A stretch of DNA of 64,000 nucleotides from Globodera rostochiensis (GCA_018350325.1 JAEVLN010000005.1:2924142-2988141), one strand, 5' to 3'; shown: positions 1 to 9,825, numbered from the stretch's first letter. The notes: generated by a model from the sequence alone, not told the origin. Numbers and translations: made by a program.

Positions 1-430
1 AATGCCACAAAAATTTGTTGAAAATACCGTTCAGCGAGAACAGAGTCCTAATAATTGCATTTATATTTATTTTTTATTTTGAATTTAATACATTTACCAT
101 TTTTTTTGAGACGATTTTGCTTTTTGTTCATTTAATTGAAGGACCGTATAAATGCCAAAAACAAATAAAACAATTGCGGCCGAGATTCGATAAGGGTCTG
201 TGTAAAGTCCAGCTGAAGGGCTAATTAAATGTCCTTAGTAATTTCTTTCATTTCCTCCAATTCAAATTGATTAACTTTTTTCCGCATATGCTAAATTTAA
301 AAAGTTTAAATTCTGTAAATTATTTACAAAATATATTTAAATTGAATTTAAAATATATTTTGGACCTGACAAAAAATAAAAATTCTTCGAGTTTTGTTTG
401 TTCCTCCTCCTCTTGAGCAGCCATGGAAAG
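1..430. repeat. Inverted copy of the 7.56-7.93 kb segment with a SPRY-exon relic
   Basis: Bases about 60-400 match, in reverse orientation and with scattered differences, the stretch at about 7,560-7,880. Shared landmarks are the AGTCCAGCTG/CAGCTGGACT site, a GCGGCCG-type site, and the run of Aaaacaaataaaac. The first 60 bases on the minus strand resemble the SPRY exon that normally reads AERPIPKEYFGIF, but the frame is broken. The segment therefore belongs to a long inverted duplication that carried a piece of a SPRY gene. No intact gene is visible. Confidence 0.6.
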
Positions 431-654
431 GTTGAACTGCTTCCCTATGTTTTGGAAAATGTAATAAAAAAGCAATACCATTTTAATCAGGGCTCGTATC
501 GGGTAAAGACAATTCCCAAGTACAAACGTGTTGATTTCCAAGTACATAACGGACTAATTTTCCGGAATCCAAGTACACTCAAAAAATTCCTCCAAAAATC
601 AATTTGAGGGCCAAATTTAGGGGTTTACTCAAGATCAGAGCCGTATTAGCCTTA

Positions 655-965
655 AATTTCGTTGTTGGTGGATCCGAGTGCGCCGACAGGCGCCGTCGGA
701 AATTTTTTTCTAATTTTTAATATTTTTGTTAAAAAAATTGCGCAAAAATTATGAAAATTTTATGATTTTCGGTTTTTTAAAAAATACAATTTTTGCGAAT
801 TCTGCTGAGTGGGGTTGGCGGTGCCGATAGGCGCCGCCAAGAAAATTTTGAATTTTTGACTCAATTTGTTAAAAGATTTTCAACCATTTTTGAAGCTTTT
901 TAGGAGTGAGAGGAGTCCACGGCGGTGCCGACAGGCACCGCCGGGAAAATTTGGAAATTTTAATG
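655..965. repeat. Tandem GC-palindrome modules (copy 1)
   Basis: Three modules spaced roughly 115-140 bases apart each contain a GC-rich core of the type GGCGGTGCCGATAGGCGCCG, near 668-700, 818-840 and 920-945. AT-rich filler containing TTTGACTCAATTTGTTAA separates them. The cores can fold as hairpins (GGCG...CGCC). Related modules lie at 53,265-53,295, 61,575-61,600 and 61,785-61,945. They look like parts of one non-coding dispersed repeat. Confidence 0.6.
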
Positions 966-1696
966 AATCTTGTTATGAAAATTGAACAAAATGCTGTAAA
1001 ATAATAAATAAAATGGATCAAGAAATGTTTTGAGATGGCTCATTTTTGATAAAATAGTCATTTTCTTTCAAAATTTTGAAGACACAATGCCAAATCATGA
1101 ATATTTCCATTAAATCCCTAAATTTTCCGACCCCCCTACCCAAAAGCCTAAAATAGATTTAGAAGGCCGCTGAAAAAAAGACATCCTTCAAAATTTTAAA
1201 AAATAATTACTGTTAATATTTCAAAAAATATTTATTAAATAAATTATTTAAAAAAAATAATTTTTTTATTTTATTTGAAAATTTTTCCGTTTTTCCGTTG
1301 TTTTTGGCCCTTTTTTCCTTTTTACGTTTTCCGTTAAAAAAAAATATTTCCGTTTTCCGTTTTTTGAAAATAAATTTCCGCCCATCCCTGTCCCGGACCC
1401 GAATGAACAATTTTTCGAAAATTTTAATTTTTAAAAATAATTTTGGCCTAAAATCATTCAGCATGAATTCGATCATTACATATTTACTTCTTCGTTGTAA
1501 TTTTATGCTTTTGAGGTCAAAATTGATTTCTGAAAAAATTTTATTTTACCAAAATTGAAATTCGGATCCGGGATTCAAAAATAGGTCGAAATGGAGCTCT
1601 CAGATTCTAAGCCCCCAAACCCCGATTTATAAAACCTTCTATCAAAAAATAGGGGGTACAAAATTAGGTAACTTTTACCAATAAATGCCAGAAAGT
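966..1696. other. AT-rich interval with repeat fragments, no gene seen
   Basis: This stretch is AT-rich with many homopolymer runs. It carries a fragment of the dispersed CCCGGACCCGAAT repeat near 1,390-1,600 and a fragment of the GGGGTACAAAATTAG repeat near 1,650-1,690. Only short low-complexity reading frames occur, and none resembles a protein. Confidence 0.5.
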
Positions 1697-2331
1697 GATC
1701 GTGGTGAAAAGGAATTATTTATTTATGAAAATGGGCGGTCGATGTGAAGATGGAAGAGTATAGGCACAACAAAAAAGTAAATGAATGCCCGATGGATGGT
1801 TAACGAAGCAAATTGTGAGTATTTATGCACTTGCTGGACTGGACGTGCTCTGCTGTTGGGCTGCTGGCGATGATTGGCGTCGGTGAATTTGCGTTTCAAA
1901 AGAATTCAAATAAAATAATCTTTTTCCCATTGATTAAAATGGCATTTTCTTTTTTTATGTGTCAACATTTTGCCCCAAATTTACAAAGAAATTTGAATTT
2001 CTCAGTGTTTGTTGTATCGGGGCTGGACGTCTCCGTCTTGTCATGACGGACCCCACAAAATGCCCGTCATGAAGGAATCCGTTATTTAAATTGAAACAAT
2101 GGCACAGTCTTTTAATAAATAATTTTTAAAAAATATATTAATTTAAAGTAGAAAAATATTTTTGAGCAGTGATGTTGAGATTAAAAATATAAATTGGACT
2201 TAATATAGGACTTCGGAAACGAAATGTATTTAAATGGACCCCAATTCTGCACCATTGCCCATGGTTAAATTCTTGAAGCATTTCGCCCACATAATCTAAT
2301 TTTCTGTTTTTTAGTTTTTAGACTAAACATA
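1697..2331 (+). promoter_or_regulatory. Duplicated 5' flank of the F-box+SPRY gene
   Basis: The 600 bases upstream of the gene at 2,332 are almost identical to those upstream of the gene at 23,047 (about 22,556-23,046). A third, partly rearranged copy lies in reverse orientation at about 59,600-60,200. The block ends with two successive acceptor-like TTTTTAG motifs just before the ATG; either could serve cis-splicing or nematode spliced-leader trans-splicing. The similarity shows that promoter and gene were duplicated together. No TATA box or operator can be assigned with confidence. Confidence 0.55.
1825..1882 (+). other. Candidate upstream exon encoding a hydrophobic N-terminus
   Basis: An ATG at 1,825 opens a GC-richer 58-base stretch reading MHLLDWTCSAVGLLAMIGV, followed by a possible donor (GTGAAT at 1,883). 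Splicing to the acceptor at 2,314 keeps the frame, without stops, through 17 bases into the F-box start at 2,332. The peptide has a hydrophobic core, which would suit a secretion signal or membrane anchor, but it lacks a basic start. An identical block lies at 22,681-22,738; the copy upstream of 59,595 has lost its ATG. Whether this exon is used is unknown. It could equally be 5' UTR. Confidence 0.35.
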
Positions 2332-3782
2332 ATGTCTAATGATGCTTTAAACAATGAGTCGCAAATTCGACGTCGGCGTTTGCCGTTGGAATTACAATGC
2401 GAGGTTTAAAGCCTGGCTGATTCATTTAAAGTTTTTTTTTGATTTTTTTTTTTTGTTGCTTTTTGGTCGCCGACTAATCCCAAATTGTTTTTTATGGCTC
2501 CGACAAAACATATTTAAAGAAAACAATGATTTTTTAAGCAAATTTTGAATTTAAATTTCAGTTAATTTACGCCTTGCCTCTTAAACATGCCTCGCGTCTG
2601 CTGCTGTTGTCCAACGGAATCAACACCAATTGCATTGGCCGCGTCCGAAAACTGCACGAAAAATGGCAGGTTCGAATTTTTTGTAAGAATTGTCCAAAAT
2701 ATTGTCAAAATCGACCCCCACCCCGTTAAGAAATGCCAACATTTTTCCTTTCCCTTGAAACAGAATCGATGGGATCCCACGGCATGTCAACCAAGCCTCG
2801 CACTCTCTGAGCCCGAACAATTAATTGTCCAATATAATGGAAGGGATTTGGGTAAACATTATTCTGTTAAAATGATTTAATTGTTTATGTAAAGAGTTTA
2901 GACAATTTTTAAATGATCTCAATTTTCAGACTGGAGCTCTGTCCGCGCTGAAAAGCCAATATCGAAAAATCCTTACTTCGAAGTGAAAATCTTAGAGAAA
3001 AAAGGGTAATTTATAAATATTATAAAACATTTGTTGTGCTTTATTTAAAATATTATTATTATATTCAGTCTTATTTGCATTGGACTTTCGACCAAACAAA
3101 TGCCATTGGACTACCCAGTTGGACTTTACGATGGCACTTACGGATACTCAAACGATGGCACATTTTGGGGTCACGAATTTGAGGGATATGATGACCAAGG
3201 CAATGGGTGTCTTCTCATCCGTGGAAGGCCTTCGTTTGGCGTCGGCGACGTCGTCGGCTGCGGCGTCAATTTAAAAAATGGCCAAATTATTTACACAAAA
3301 AATGGACGGCGTTTGGGTGAGTAAAAATAACATTTTTGGGGCAAATCGTTTTTAAAAAAAGCTGCGTGAATGTCCAAACTTTTTTTGGTTACGGTAGGAG
3401 AGGAGGGAATTCGACCTCCCCCCCCCCAGTTCAACCAATTCGGAAGCGCCCGGACGCGAATTTTTCGAAAGTTCCAAATTTTTGGAAAAGCTTTCTTATT
3501 GTACAAATTCGTTCAAAAATGCCCGAAAAAGGGACAAAAAGCATCATCGCCAAAGGCGATTTGTTCGTGGACATAATAATAAATGTTGAGCAATTCCGCC
3601 CAACTTTTTATAGGCTTAAAAAAGGGGGGAAACTAACTGCCTTTTTTTTTGCAGACACCGCCAAATTGTTTGTCGATTCTGCCGCCGATTTGTTTCCATG
3701 CGTTTCGTTGTTCTATCCTGTCGACAAAATTGAAGCGAACTTTGGCCCCAATTTCCAATTAAACTTTGCCGATGGCATTTAG
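2332..3782 (+). CDS. F-box-like + SPRY (RanBPM-type) protein, intact
   Basis: Six exons (2332-2403, 2562-2669, 2764-2851, 2930-3005, 3069-3316, 3655-3782) join without a stop into 239 residues. Residues 17-41 carry an F-box-like motif, LPLELQCE plus [17 protein letters not shown], split by intron 1. From residue 61 (NRW) the protein is a SPRY domain with [63 protein letters not shown] and [12 protein letters not shown]. In known F-box/SPRY proteins such as FBXO45 the F-box binds SKP1 and SPRY binds the substrate; a ubiquitin-ligase adaptor role here is an inference. Cyst nematodes have a large SPRY family, part of which is secreted into plants. No signal peptide follows from this ATG, but an upstream in-frame exon is possible (1,825). 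Intron 2 uses a weak donor, GTTCGA, needed to keep phase 0. Confidence 0.78.
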
Positions 3783-4961
3783 AAATTGAAAAAGGAGGGA
3801 ATTTGTGGTTTTGTTGTTGAAGATTACCGTCATTTTATCATCATTTTTCTTGTCGATTAAAGTCTATAATCAATTCATTTTGTTTCGGGATCGGGGGTCG
3901 GGGTGAAGAAAATTTTATTAATAAAATTTTTTTCATAAAATGGACAATACTTCTGAGATTTGGAAGTTTTTAGAGAAAATTTCAAAGTTTTCGATAAATG
4001 ACTAACTTTTTGAATTTAAAACTTCTTAAAAATATATAGAATAAAAAGTAGCTCTGATTTTTCTGCATTTTATGACACTAAAATAATTATCATTCAACTT
4101 TGAAGAAAGTTATGAAGTTTTAAATATTTCCCAAATTTTGCTGGCCAAAAAATTAAAAAAAAAAATTTCTTATATGATATTTGTAGAATTGTTTAATCGA
4201 CCATAGATGCTCAAGTATTTTACACAGTCGGGGTTCGACCCACTCATAGCATTCACCATTACACCACCAGATATTTGTTGGAAGTTGGCATTATGAGCTA
4301 CTAAATTTAATACTTGCAGAATCCGCAGTCAAATTTGCGGATCCTGTTGCAGGATAGGAATTCAAAATTTTTTGCAGGACCGGATCCCGCAGGATTAATC
4401 CTGCAAAAGCCCAAAAAATGCAGGATAAAATTTTTTTGCCTTACGAACCTCTTCCTAAAAAGCTTCAAAAAATTACCGCTTACGGTCCTTTTATCATTTA
4501 TTTTTTTTCCTGTCAATTAAAGCATTTTATCCATTTTTTGTTTTGTTTTCGAATTTGTACAATTTTTTTGGGTTCTTTTTGTAAAATTTGCTTGGCGTGT
4601 TCAAATTCAGCAAGGTGTTCACACTTCCGGCTAAATTCAAAAAAAGACTGTTTACCCAGAATTGTGGGAATGGAAATTCAAAAGTTTGATGTAATAAAAC
4701 CACTCATATACTGTTTTTTACGCTTAAAACGGAGGGAGATTCGAAACTCGAATGAGATTTTGTTAAGAAATTTGGTCCAAAAACTGCAGTTTGTCTGTAT
4801 TTTTGTTGGTGAGGAGGGGGGGGGGGGGGGGGGTACCGAGGTTACGTAAGATGAAGCAAAATTTAGAAAGATAAGATGAATATATTTCAAAATCTTATAT
4901 TTATTTAAAATTTTATTAAAATATTTTATTAATGGGAGAAGCCAGGGTGACCATCGGCAAA
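3783..4961. other. 3' flank of the first SPRY gene plus decayed repeats
   Basis: Just after the stop lies the family's 3' motif GTCATTTTATCAT followed by TTGTCGATTAAAG (3,828-3,862). A second, gene-less copy of this 3' end occurs at 4,484-4,620, with TCAATTAAAGCATTTTATC and TTCAAATTCAGCAAGG, so a whole SPRY 3' end was left behind there. A cluster of TGCAGGAT words lies at 4,315-4,425. A run of 18 G occurs at 4,816-4,833. The stretch at 4,640-4,830 resembles 28,710-28,885. No intact gene is visible. Confidence 0.55.
4226..4272 (-). other. tRNA-like remnant (A and B box)
   Basis: On the minus strand an A-box-like TGGTGTAATGGTGAATGC is followed by a B-box-like GGGTCGAACCCC. The spacing is shorter than in a working tRNA and the acceptor stem does not pair. 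This is probably a tRNA-derived repeat remnant. Confidence 0.35.
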
Positions 4962-5079
4962 CAGGGGTGGGTCGAAAGAGAAATTTATCGAAACGAAATT
5001 TTTTATTTCGATTTCGTAGGAAAACCGAAAGAAAAACCTCGTAATTTTATCGAAATCGAAAAATTTCGACCCATCCCTG
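4962..5079. mobile_element. 118-bp hAT-type MITE with perfect 8-bp TSD
   Basis: The element begins CAGGGGTGGGTCGAAA and ends TTTCGACCCATCCCTG, giving 16-bp terminal inverted repeats with one mismatch. It is flanked on both sides by the identical octamer TCGGCAAA (4,954-4,961 and 5,080-5,087). CAGGG-type ends plus an 8-bp duplication are the signature of hAT transposons. The interior is low-complexity TCGAAAT-type sequence and codes for nothing, so the element depends on a transposase supplied from elsewhere. Confidence 0.85.
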
Positions 5080-5167
5080 TCGGCAAACCCAAAAAGCAGG
5101 ATTTGCAGTTGAAAAGCAGGATCGGCTATGCAAAAAGCTGGGAAAAAGCAGGGGTAAATATGGTTCA

Positions 5168-5430
5168 TAGTGCACGGACCGATCGATATTCTCGATCTTA
5201 ATCTCGGAAAATATCGACTAGATTTTTTCGAGATTCTCGATCAAAATCTCGATCGAAAATTAAAGAAAGCATTTTTTAAATGAAATTTGTGCTAAAAAAA
5301 GTCAGTGTAAAAATATTTGATCATTTTTATTCAAATTTTAAAATTCAGAGCAATTTCCTTAATAAACCTTCTTTTTCCCTGTCCAGCACCGACACGAAAT
5401 CTCGATCGGTCCCCAAGTCCGGGCTCTACT
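5168..5430. repeat. CGATC-rich element with imperfect inverted ends
   Basis: One end reads TAGTGCACGGACCGATCGA and the other ends with ATCGGTCCCCAAGTCCGGGC followed by TCTA. The inverted ends are imperfect, and TCGAGAT/CGATC words fill both subterminal regions. No clear target duplication is visible. It resembles the other small elements in this window that have simple-repeat termini. Confidence 0.4.
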
Positions 5431-5479
5431 CAAAATGAAAGGAAAGTGAAGGAGAAAACATTTTAGACGAACCCCAAGC

Positions 5480-5545
5480 CAGGTTGGCTTAGGCCTAAGC
5501 CTAAGCCTAAGCGAGGGTGGCTTAGGCCTAAGCCTAACTAACTCC
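5480..5545. repeat. Interstitial telomeric TTAGGC repeats, head to head
   Basis: GCTTAGGCCTAAGCCTAAGC appears with further CTAAGC units, then after a short gap GGCTTAGGCCTAAGCC again. TTAGGC is the nematode telomeric hexamer. Here runs in opposite orientation meet, giving small palindromes. A second patch lies at 9,668-9,712. Confidence 0.6.
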
Positions 5546-6308
5546 TAAATAGTGTACGCGCGCTGTTCTTGCCAAACTTATAAAAGCGGTTTTGGGTGAT
5601 AAATGGTGAAAAAAAATCAAAAATCATCGATTAAATTTTAATTAATTCGCGCGAAAAAAGATTTTGAAAGGAAATTCATCTTATCTTTCTAAATTTTGCT
5701 TCATCTTACGTAAACCCGGTACCGGTCCCGGCCTTTCTGGTCCCGATATGTTCCGGTCCCTTGCTAATTCCCAAAAGTGAATGTCCATCCCCCCCCCCTT
5801 TTTTCAGGTCAACAATTTGCCTGTCCCCTGCAGTGGATGATTCGGCCGAAATTGACTCGTTAAATTTACTCGAAATTTTAACTTTTAGTTCTAAAATGAC
5901 AAAATTTTAAAAACTGAACATTATTTAACCGTTTTTGGATGAATTGACATAATTTATAATTGAAAGTTGGCACTTTCTTTGTTGTGCCAGTAATGCACAA
6001 TCAAGGATGCGTAAATTATATTTTTGTCTAAAACAGGCAACTTTATTTTTATGAATAAAAACTTAAATCAAAGTCGATCTTTAGCCAAAACAGAAGAAAC
6101 GGCAAATAAATGGCAGAGAAAGAGCGATCGATATAAAACATATTTGGGGGGGGGGGACGCGGGGTAGACTTTTTGAACAAAATGTGTGGAGTAAACAGAA
6201 ATGAATTGACCGTTCAAAGGGAGGGGGGGGGGCAAGCTTGCAGAAAAATAGGCATTTGCCTAAAAATAGCAATAGCCCTAATTTGTAAGTACAAATATTC
6301 GTAATAAG
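5546..6308. other. Relic-rich interval, no intact gene
   Basis: At 5,821-5,856 (minus strand) there is a decayed copy of the first exon of the coiled-coil SPRY genes (TCAATTTCGGCCGAATCA), without its ATG. At 6,085-6,215 there is a copy of the dispersed repeat with AACATATTTGGGG and AAAATGTGTGGAG, also seen at 10,200-10,345 and, reversed, at 11,650-11,770. G and C homopolymers are common. Confidence 0.5.
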
Positions 6309-6440
6309 TAGGGATGGGACCCCTAATTCTGGGACTTTTTAGGAACTATTTAGGCCATTTTTAGTGCCTATTTTGAGGGTTTTAAGGAACTATTGAACTA
6401 ACTAATTTGGGGTTTTTAGGAACTAAAAATCCCATCCCTA
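6309..6440. mobile_element. 132-bp MITE, TAGGGATGGGA ends
   Basis: Terminal inverted repeats read TAGGGATGGGA at the left end and TCCCATCCCTA at the right end. The flanks are GTAATAAG on the left and GCAATAAG on the right, an 8-bp target duplication with one change, as expected for hAT superfamily insertions. The interior repeats TTTTTAGGAACTA in both orientations and has no coding capacity. Confidence 0.75.
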
Positions 6441-6649
6441 GCAATAAGAAGTATTTTCTTTTTTTTATACTGCCTGAATCTTACAATTTACTAGAATCGG
6501 AATAAAACAGATAATAACAATTTAATATGGCACTGCGGAAGTGTTCACCGCGGAAATGGGTAGTCCACCCATTTTAATTCACTAATTTCATTTTTATTCC
6601 CCCGGAAGCGTCCCCCCGTCAATTGAATGTTTCGCTTTTTGTTGTTATT

Positions 6650-7001
6650 CAAACTTTGCCAAAAACCATAGGGGGGACCCTATTGGTCAAAATTTTTGGA
6701 AAATATTTTTATTCTAAAAATTATCTGAAAATATGTTATTTGATGCGCTGATTACGAATTCATCAATAGAAATAAAAAATAGAGAATTTAAAACGGGTTT
6801 TAAACCGGTTTAAAATTTGAAAATTAAGGAAAAAGCGACTTTTAAGTAGCAAAAGCCGGATAAAATAAAATGAAAGGAAGCTGGCGGCCCGCCAACAGAA
6901 GAGCATGCGATGACGGAGCAAGTATTGGGGCGAGACGGAGGGCGGAGGTTTCCTACAAATTTGGCCAATAGGGTCCCCCCTATGGTTTTTGGCAAAGTTT
7001 G
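6650..7001. mobile_element. Inverted-repeat element with 45-bp ends
   Basis: The left end (6,650-6,694) begins CAAACTTTGCCAAAAACCAT and continues with AGGGGGGACCCTATTGG. The right end (6,957-7,001) is its near-perfect reverse complement. About 260 bp lie between them, without convincing coding sequence. The core CCATAGGGGGGACCC recurs at 60,721-60,740, 63,450-63,475 and 13,905-13,925. This looks like a non-autonomous DNA transposon, though no target duplication is obvious. Confidence 0.6.
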
Positions 7002-7275
7002 AGGGCCCATAACTTTCTTCATAGTTCTTTCCGCCAAGAAATTTTACGGATTCGTAATCAGCTCGATGAGCGGAGTCGATTGGTATATAATTTGTATGCA
7101 AAACTTCAGTTTTTCCGAACATTTTAATGATATTTGTTAAGAAAATTGAAGCAAAAATTCAGGAAGATGTGATGAATTTATTCAATGTTTTAGCTCGCAA
7201 TTTAAAAAATTATTAAAATATTTTTATGGTGAAGAAAATTATGTGACTAGAGGAAAAAGGATAAATAAATGTTGT

Positions 7276-7343
7276 ACTCAAGCGGACTCGAACCCGACAC
7301 AAACATTTGACTTGCCGGAAGACAAACCACTAAGACACCGAGT
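7276..7343 (-). other. tRNA-like remnant
   Basis: The minus strand holds an A-box-like TGTCTTAGTGGTTTGTC and a perfect B box GGTTCGAGTCC at tRNA-like spacing. The acceptor arms do not pair. It is more likely a tRNA pseudogene or SINE head than a working tRNA. Confidence 0.4.
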
Positions 7344-7394
7344 TCTTTAGGGAGTCCCTGTAAAAAAAGATGAAATTGTCGCTCAATTAGGCCA

Positions 7395-7520
7395 TCATTA
7401 GGGGTGTAAATTTAGTCCCGGTTGGTCCCGGTCCCGGCGGGACCCAAACGACCGGGACCGGGACCTGAAAAAAACCAGGAAATCCCGTCCCGGTACCGGT
7501 CCCGCTCAACCCTATTTTCT
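7395..7520. repeat. GGTCCCGG-rich simple-repeat element
   Basis: Dense GGTCCCGG/CCGGGACC words fill this short block, bounded by TAGGGGTGTAAA and CTCAACCCTA. The layout resembles the ends of the hAT element at 15,273-17,133, which has GGTTCCGG arrays. No target duplication was found. Confidence 0.4.
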
Positions 7521-7559
7521 GGGGCCGCAAACAAAGAATCTTTTATTCTTTGTCAGTTT

Positions 7560-8170
7560 CAAAATATATATTTTTTTAAATTCAATTTATATATATTTTG
7601 TAAATAATTTACAGAATTTAACTTTTAAATTTAGCATTTGCGGGAAAAAGTTAAGCAATTTGAATTGGAGGAAATGAAAGAAATTGGTAATAACATTTAA
7701 TTAGCCCTTTCAGCAGCTGGACTTTACACAGACCCTTATCGAATCGCGGCCGCAATTGTTTTATTTGTTTTTGGCATTTATACGGTCAATTAAATGAACA
7801 AAAAGTAAATCGTCTCAAAATGAATGTTAAATATATTAAATTCGAAATAAAAAATAAATATAATACAATTATTGGTTTGGAGAACAAAGTTTTATGATAA
7901 ACAGTTACCACAATTACTTTTCAGGGGATCGTACTATCCTCGCTGAACGGCCAATTCCAAAAGAATATTTCGGCATTTTCAACAAATTTTACGGCATTTT
8001 CTACTACGAATTCGGTTACAAAATATGTGCCAATTCATATATTTTTACAGAAATAATGCCAAAACTGTTCTTGTTTTGGCTCAAAGTTCTTATTTTATTG
8101 TGTTTTGAAATTTTCATAAAATTTTTGATTGGTATTCAAAATGAGAAAATTTTAAAGAGAATCATTAATT
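7560..8170. pseudogene. SPRY exon relic within an inverted duplication
   Basis: The partner of bases 60-400 starts here. At 7,922-8,025 the plus strand reads a SPRY exon with a normal acceptor (TTTTCAG): LAERPIPKEYFGIF followed by an inserted NKF and then YGIFYYEFG. This corresponds to the AEKP...GIFYFEVK exon of complete family members. A similar relic lies on the minus strand at 24,840-24,935. No other exon is nearby, so this is a stranded exon and not a gene. Confidence 0.6.
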
Positions 8171-8439
8171 AATATTTAAGTTCAGCCCCCGCCCCATCAA
8201 CGAAAAATATTGGCATCTGCAGTTGTTTGACCAAGTTTCTTAACAAAATTAGTCAAAAATTTCACGGATCCCCCCTTCAACGCAATTTTTACCGAAAAGT
8301 AATTTATTTATCGAGCAAATTTGCAAAATGACAACAACACATTAGGCAAATCAGACAAATGTGAAAACAAAACGAATTGTATAAATTTAAATAAAATTCA
8401 GGACCGTACATATCTTTCCAAAAAAAGAGGGCTTCCTGA

Positions 8440-9434
8440 TCAGAATTTGTAGTCAAAGTCCGGCCCAAAGTTGGCTTCAATTTTGGTGCCAGGCTTGGCC
8501 AACGTAACGCATGGAAACAAATCGACGGCAAAAGAGACAAATAAATTGGCGGTGTCTGCAAAACAAAAAGATTTTTTTTAGAATTTTTGAATTCGCGCCC
8601 GGGGGCTTTCGAATTGGTTGAACGGATGGAGGTCAAATTCGCCCTGTAACCAAAAACGGTGTCTGGACTTTTTAAAAATGAATTGGCCCCAAAATTCTTT
8701 TTCTTTCTCACCCAAACGCTCCCCGTTTTTTGTGTAAATAATTTGGCCATTTTTTTAAATTGACTCCGCAGCCGACGACGTCGCCAACGCCAAACGAATT
8801 CTTTCCATCGATGACAGGACGTCCATTGAAGTGGTAACATCCCGCGACCTCGTGACCCCAAAAATCGCCCCAGTTTCCGTAAGCGAAAGTGCCTTTGTGC
8901 TCTCCAACCAGGGAATTCAATGGCATTTGTTTAGTGGCAAGTCCAATGTGAATATAGCTAAATATAATAATATAAGCACAACAAATGTTTATATTTATAA
9001 ATTACCCCATTGTTCTCTCTAAGATTTTCACTTCGAAGTAGAAAATGCCGTAAGGATTTTCCGGCATTTGCTTTTCAGCGCGGACAGAGCTCGCCCCTAA
9101 ACTATCTCCATTCCGTTCGACAATCAATCGATCAGGCCCAATGAGCGCGAGTTTGTAGTGACATGCCGTGGAATCCCATCGATTGATTAGCCCTAAGAAA
9201 TATAATTTGCATTTTTTTAAATATTAAAGCTAAAATGAATCTTAAAAAGGTAGAGAATTTCTCCAAACTCTGAACAAAAAATTCTTCGGAAAGGTCCAAA
9301 TTAGAGAAAGTTGGCCACAAATATTCTGAGAATGTTGGCAATTAAAAGATTTTAATTTAATTATATCGATTGATTTTTTTACCCTGATCAGCTGTTATGT
9401 CCCCTGCAGTGGTTGATTCGGCCGAAATTGATAT
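8440..9434 (-). pseudogene. Decayed coiled-coil+SPRY gene with fused exons
   Basis: Recognisable parts are a first exon (9383-9434) whose ATG has become ATA, the start of exon 2 (9283-9325, YLWPTFSNLDLSEE), a SPRY exon (9006-9192), the core exon (8712-8957) and the last exon (8440-8555). The coiled-coil region is missing: exon 2 runs straight into former intron sequence. The exon at 9006-9192 is the exact in-frame fusion of two exons that are separate in the gene at 20,837-22,329 (96+91=187 nt). In the core exon the A6 run of the GVNLKNG codons has become A7, shifting the frame before the YTKNG motif. The last exon ([19 protein letters not shown]) is undamaged. The remains are SPRY family; the gene as a whole looks dead, although the 3' half might still be transcribed. 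Confidence 0.75.
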
Positions 9435-9667
9435 ATTTATTTTACTATAAAATTTTAAATTTTAGTTCTAAAATGACAACATTTTAAAAACTGAACATTT
9501 TTTAACCGTTTTGAATGAATTGGCATATTTATTAACTGAAGTTGGCACTTATAAAAATAGAGAATTTAAAGCGTTTTTGAATTAATTGAAATTAATGAAA
9601 AAAATTTTTTTAAATAATTCCAAATCCGGATAGATAACTGACTATGAGGGGGGGGGGGGAGACTTAG

Positions 9668-9712
9668 GGGTTCGTTAGGCTTAGGCCTAAGCCACCCTGG
9701 CTTGGGGTGTTA
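9668..9712. repeat. Second interstitial TTAGGC patch
   Basis: GTTAGGCTTAGGCCTAAGCC is followed shortly by GTTAGGCTTA. As at 5,480-5,545, telomeric hexamers of opposite orientation meet. Confidence 0.5.
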
Positions 9713-9784
9713 GGCTTAAAATTCAAAAATCGCTTTTTAATTCTTGTGCCACCAAAACAAAGCCGGCATTTGCAGAGGTTGCCG

Positions 9785-9825
9785 TTCTCGGGTCGATACT
9801 CGAAACCGAGACTCTCGTGCAGCAC
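9785..9825. repeat. Element end with CTCGA words and CGTGCAGCACTA
   Basis: CGATACTCGAAACCGAGACT is followed by CTCGTGCAGCACTAA. The same terminus recurs at 53,790-53,807, 61,377-61,395 and 62,283-62,293, marking ends of a small dispersed element family. Confidence 0.45.

Noticed and set aside
2587..2880. Cys-rich open frame starting [14 protein letters not shown], also at 13,570, 14,494 and 23,288
   Set aside because: It is the wrong frame of the F-box exon; the frame that splices cleanly on both sides reads [17 protein letters not shown].
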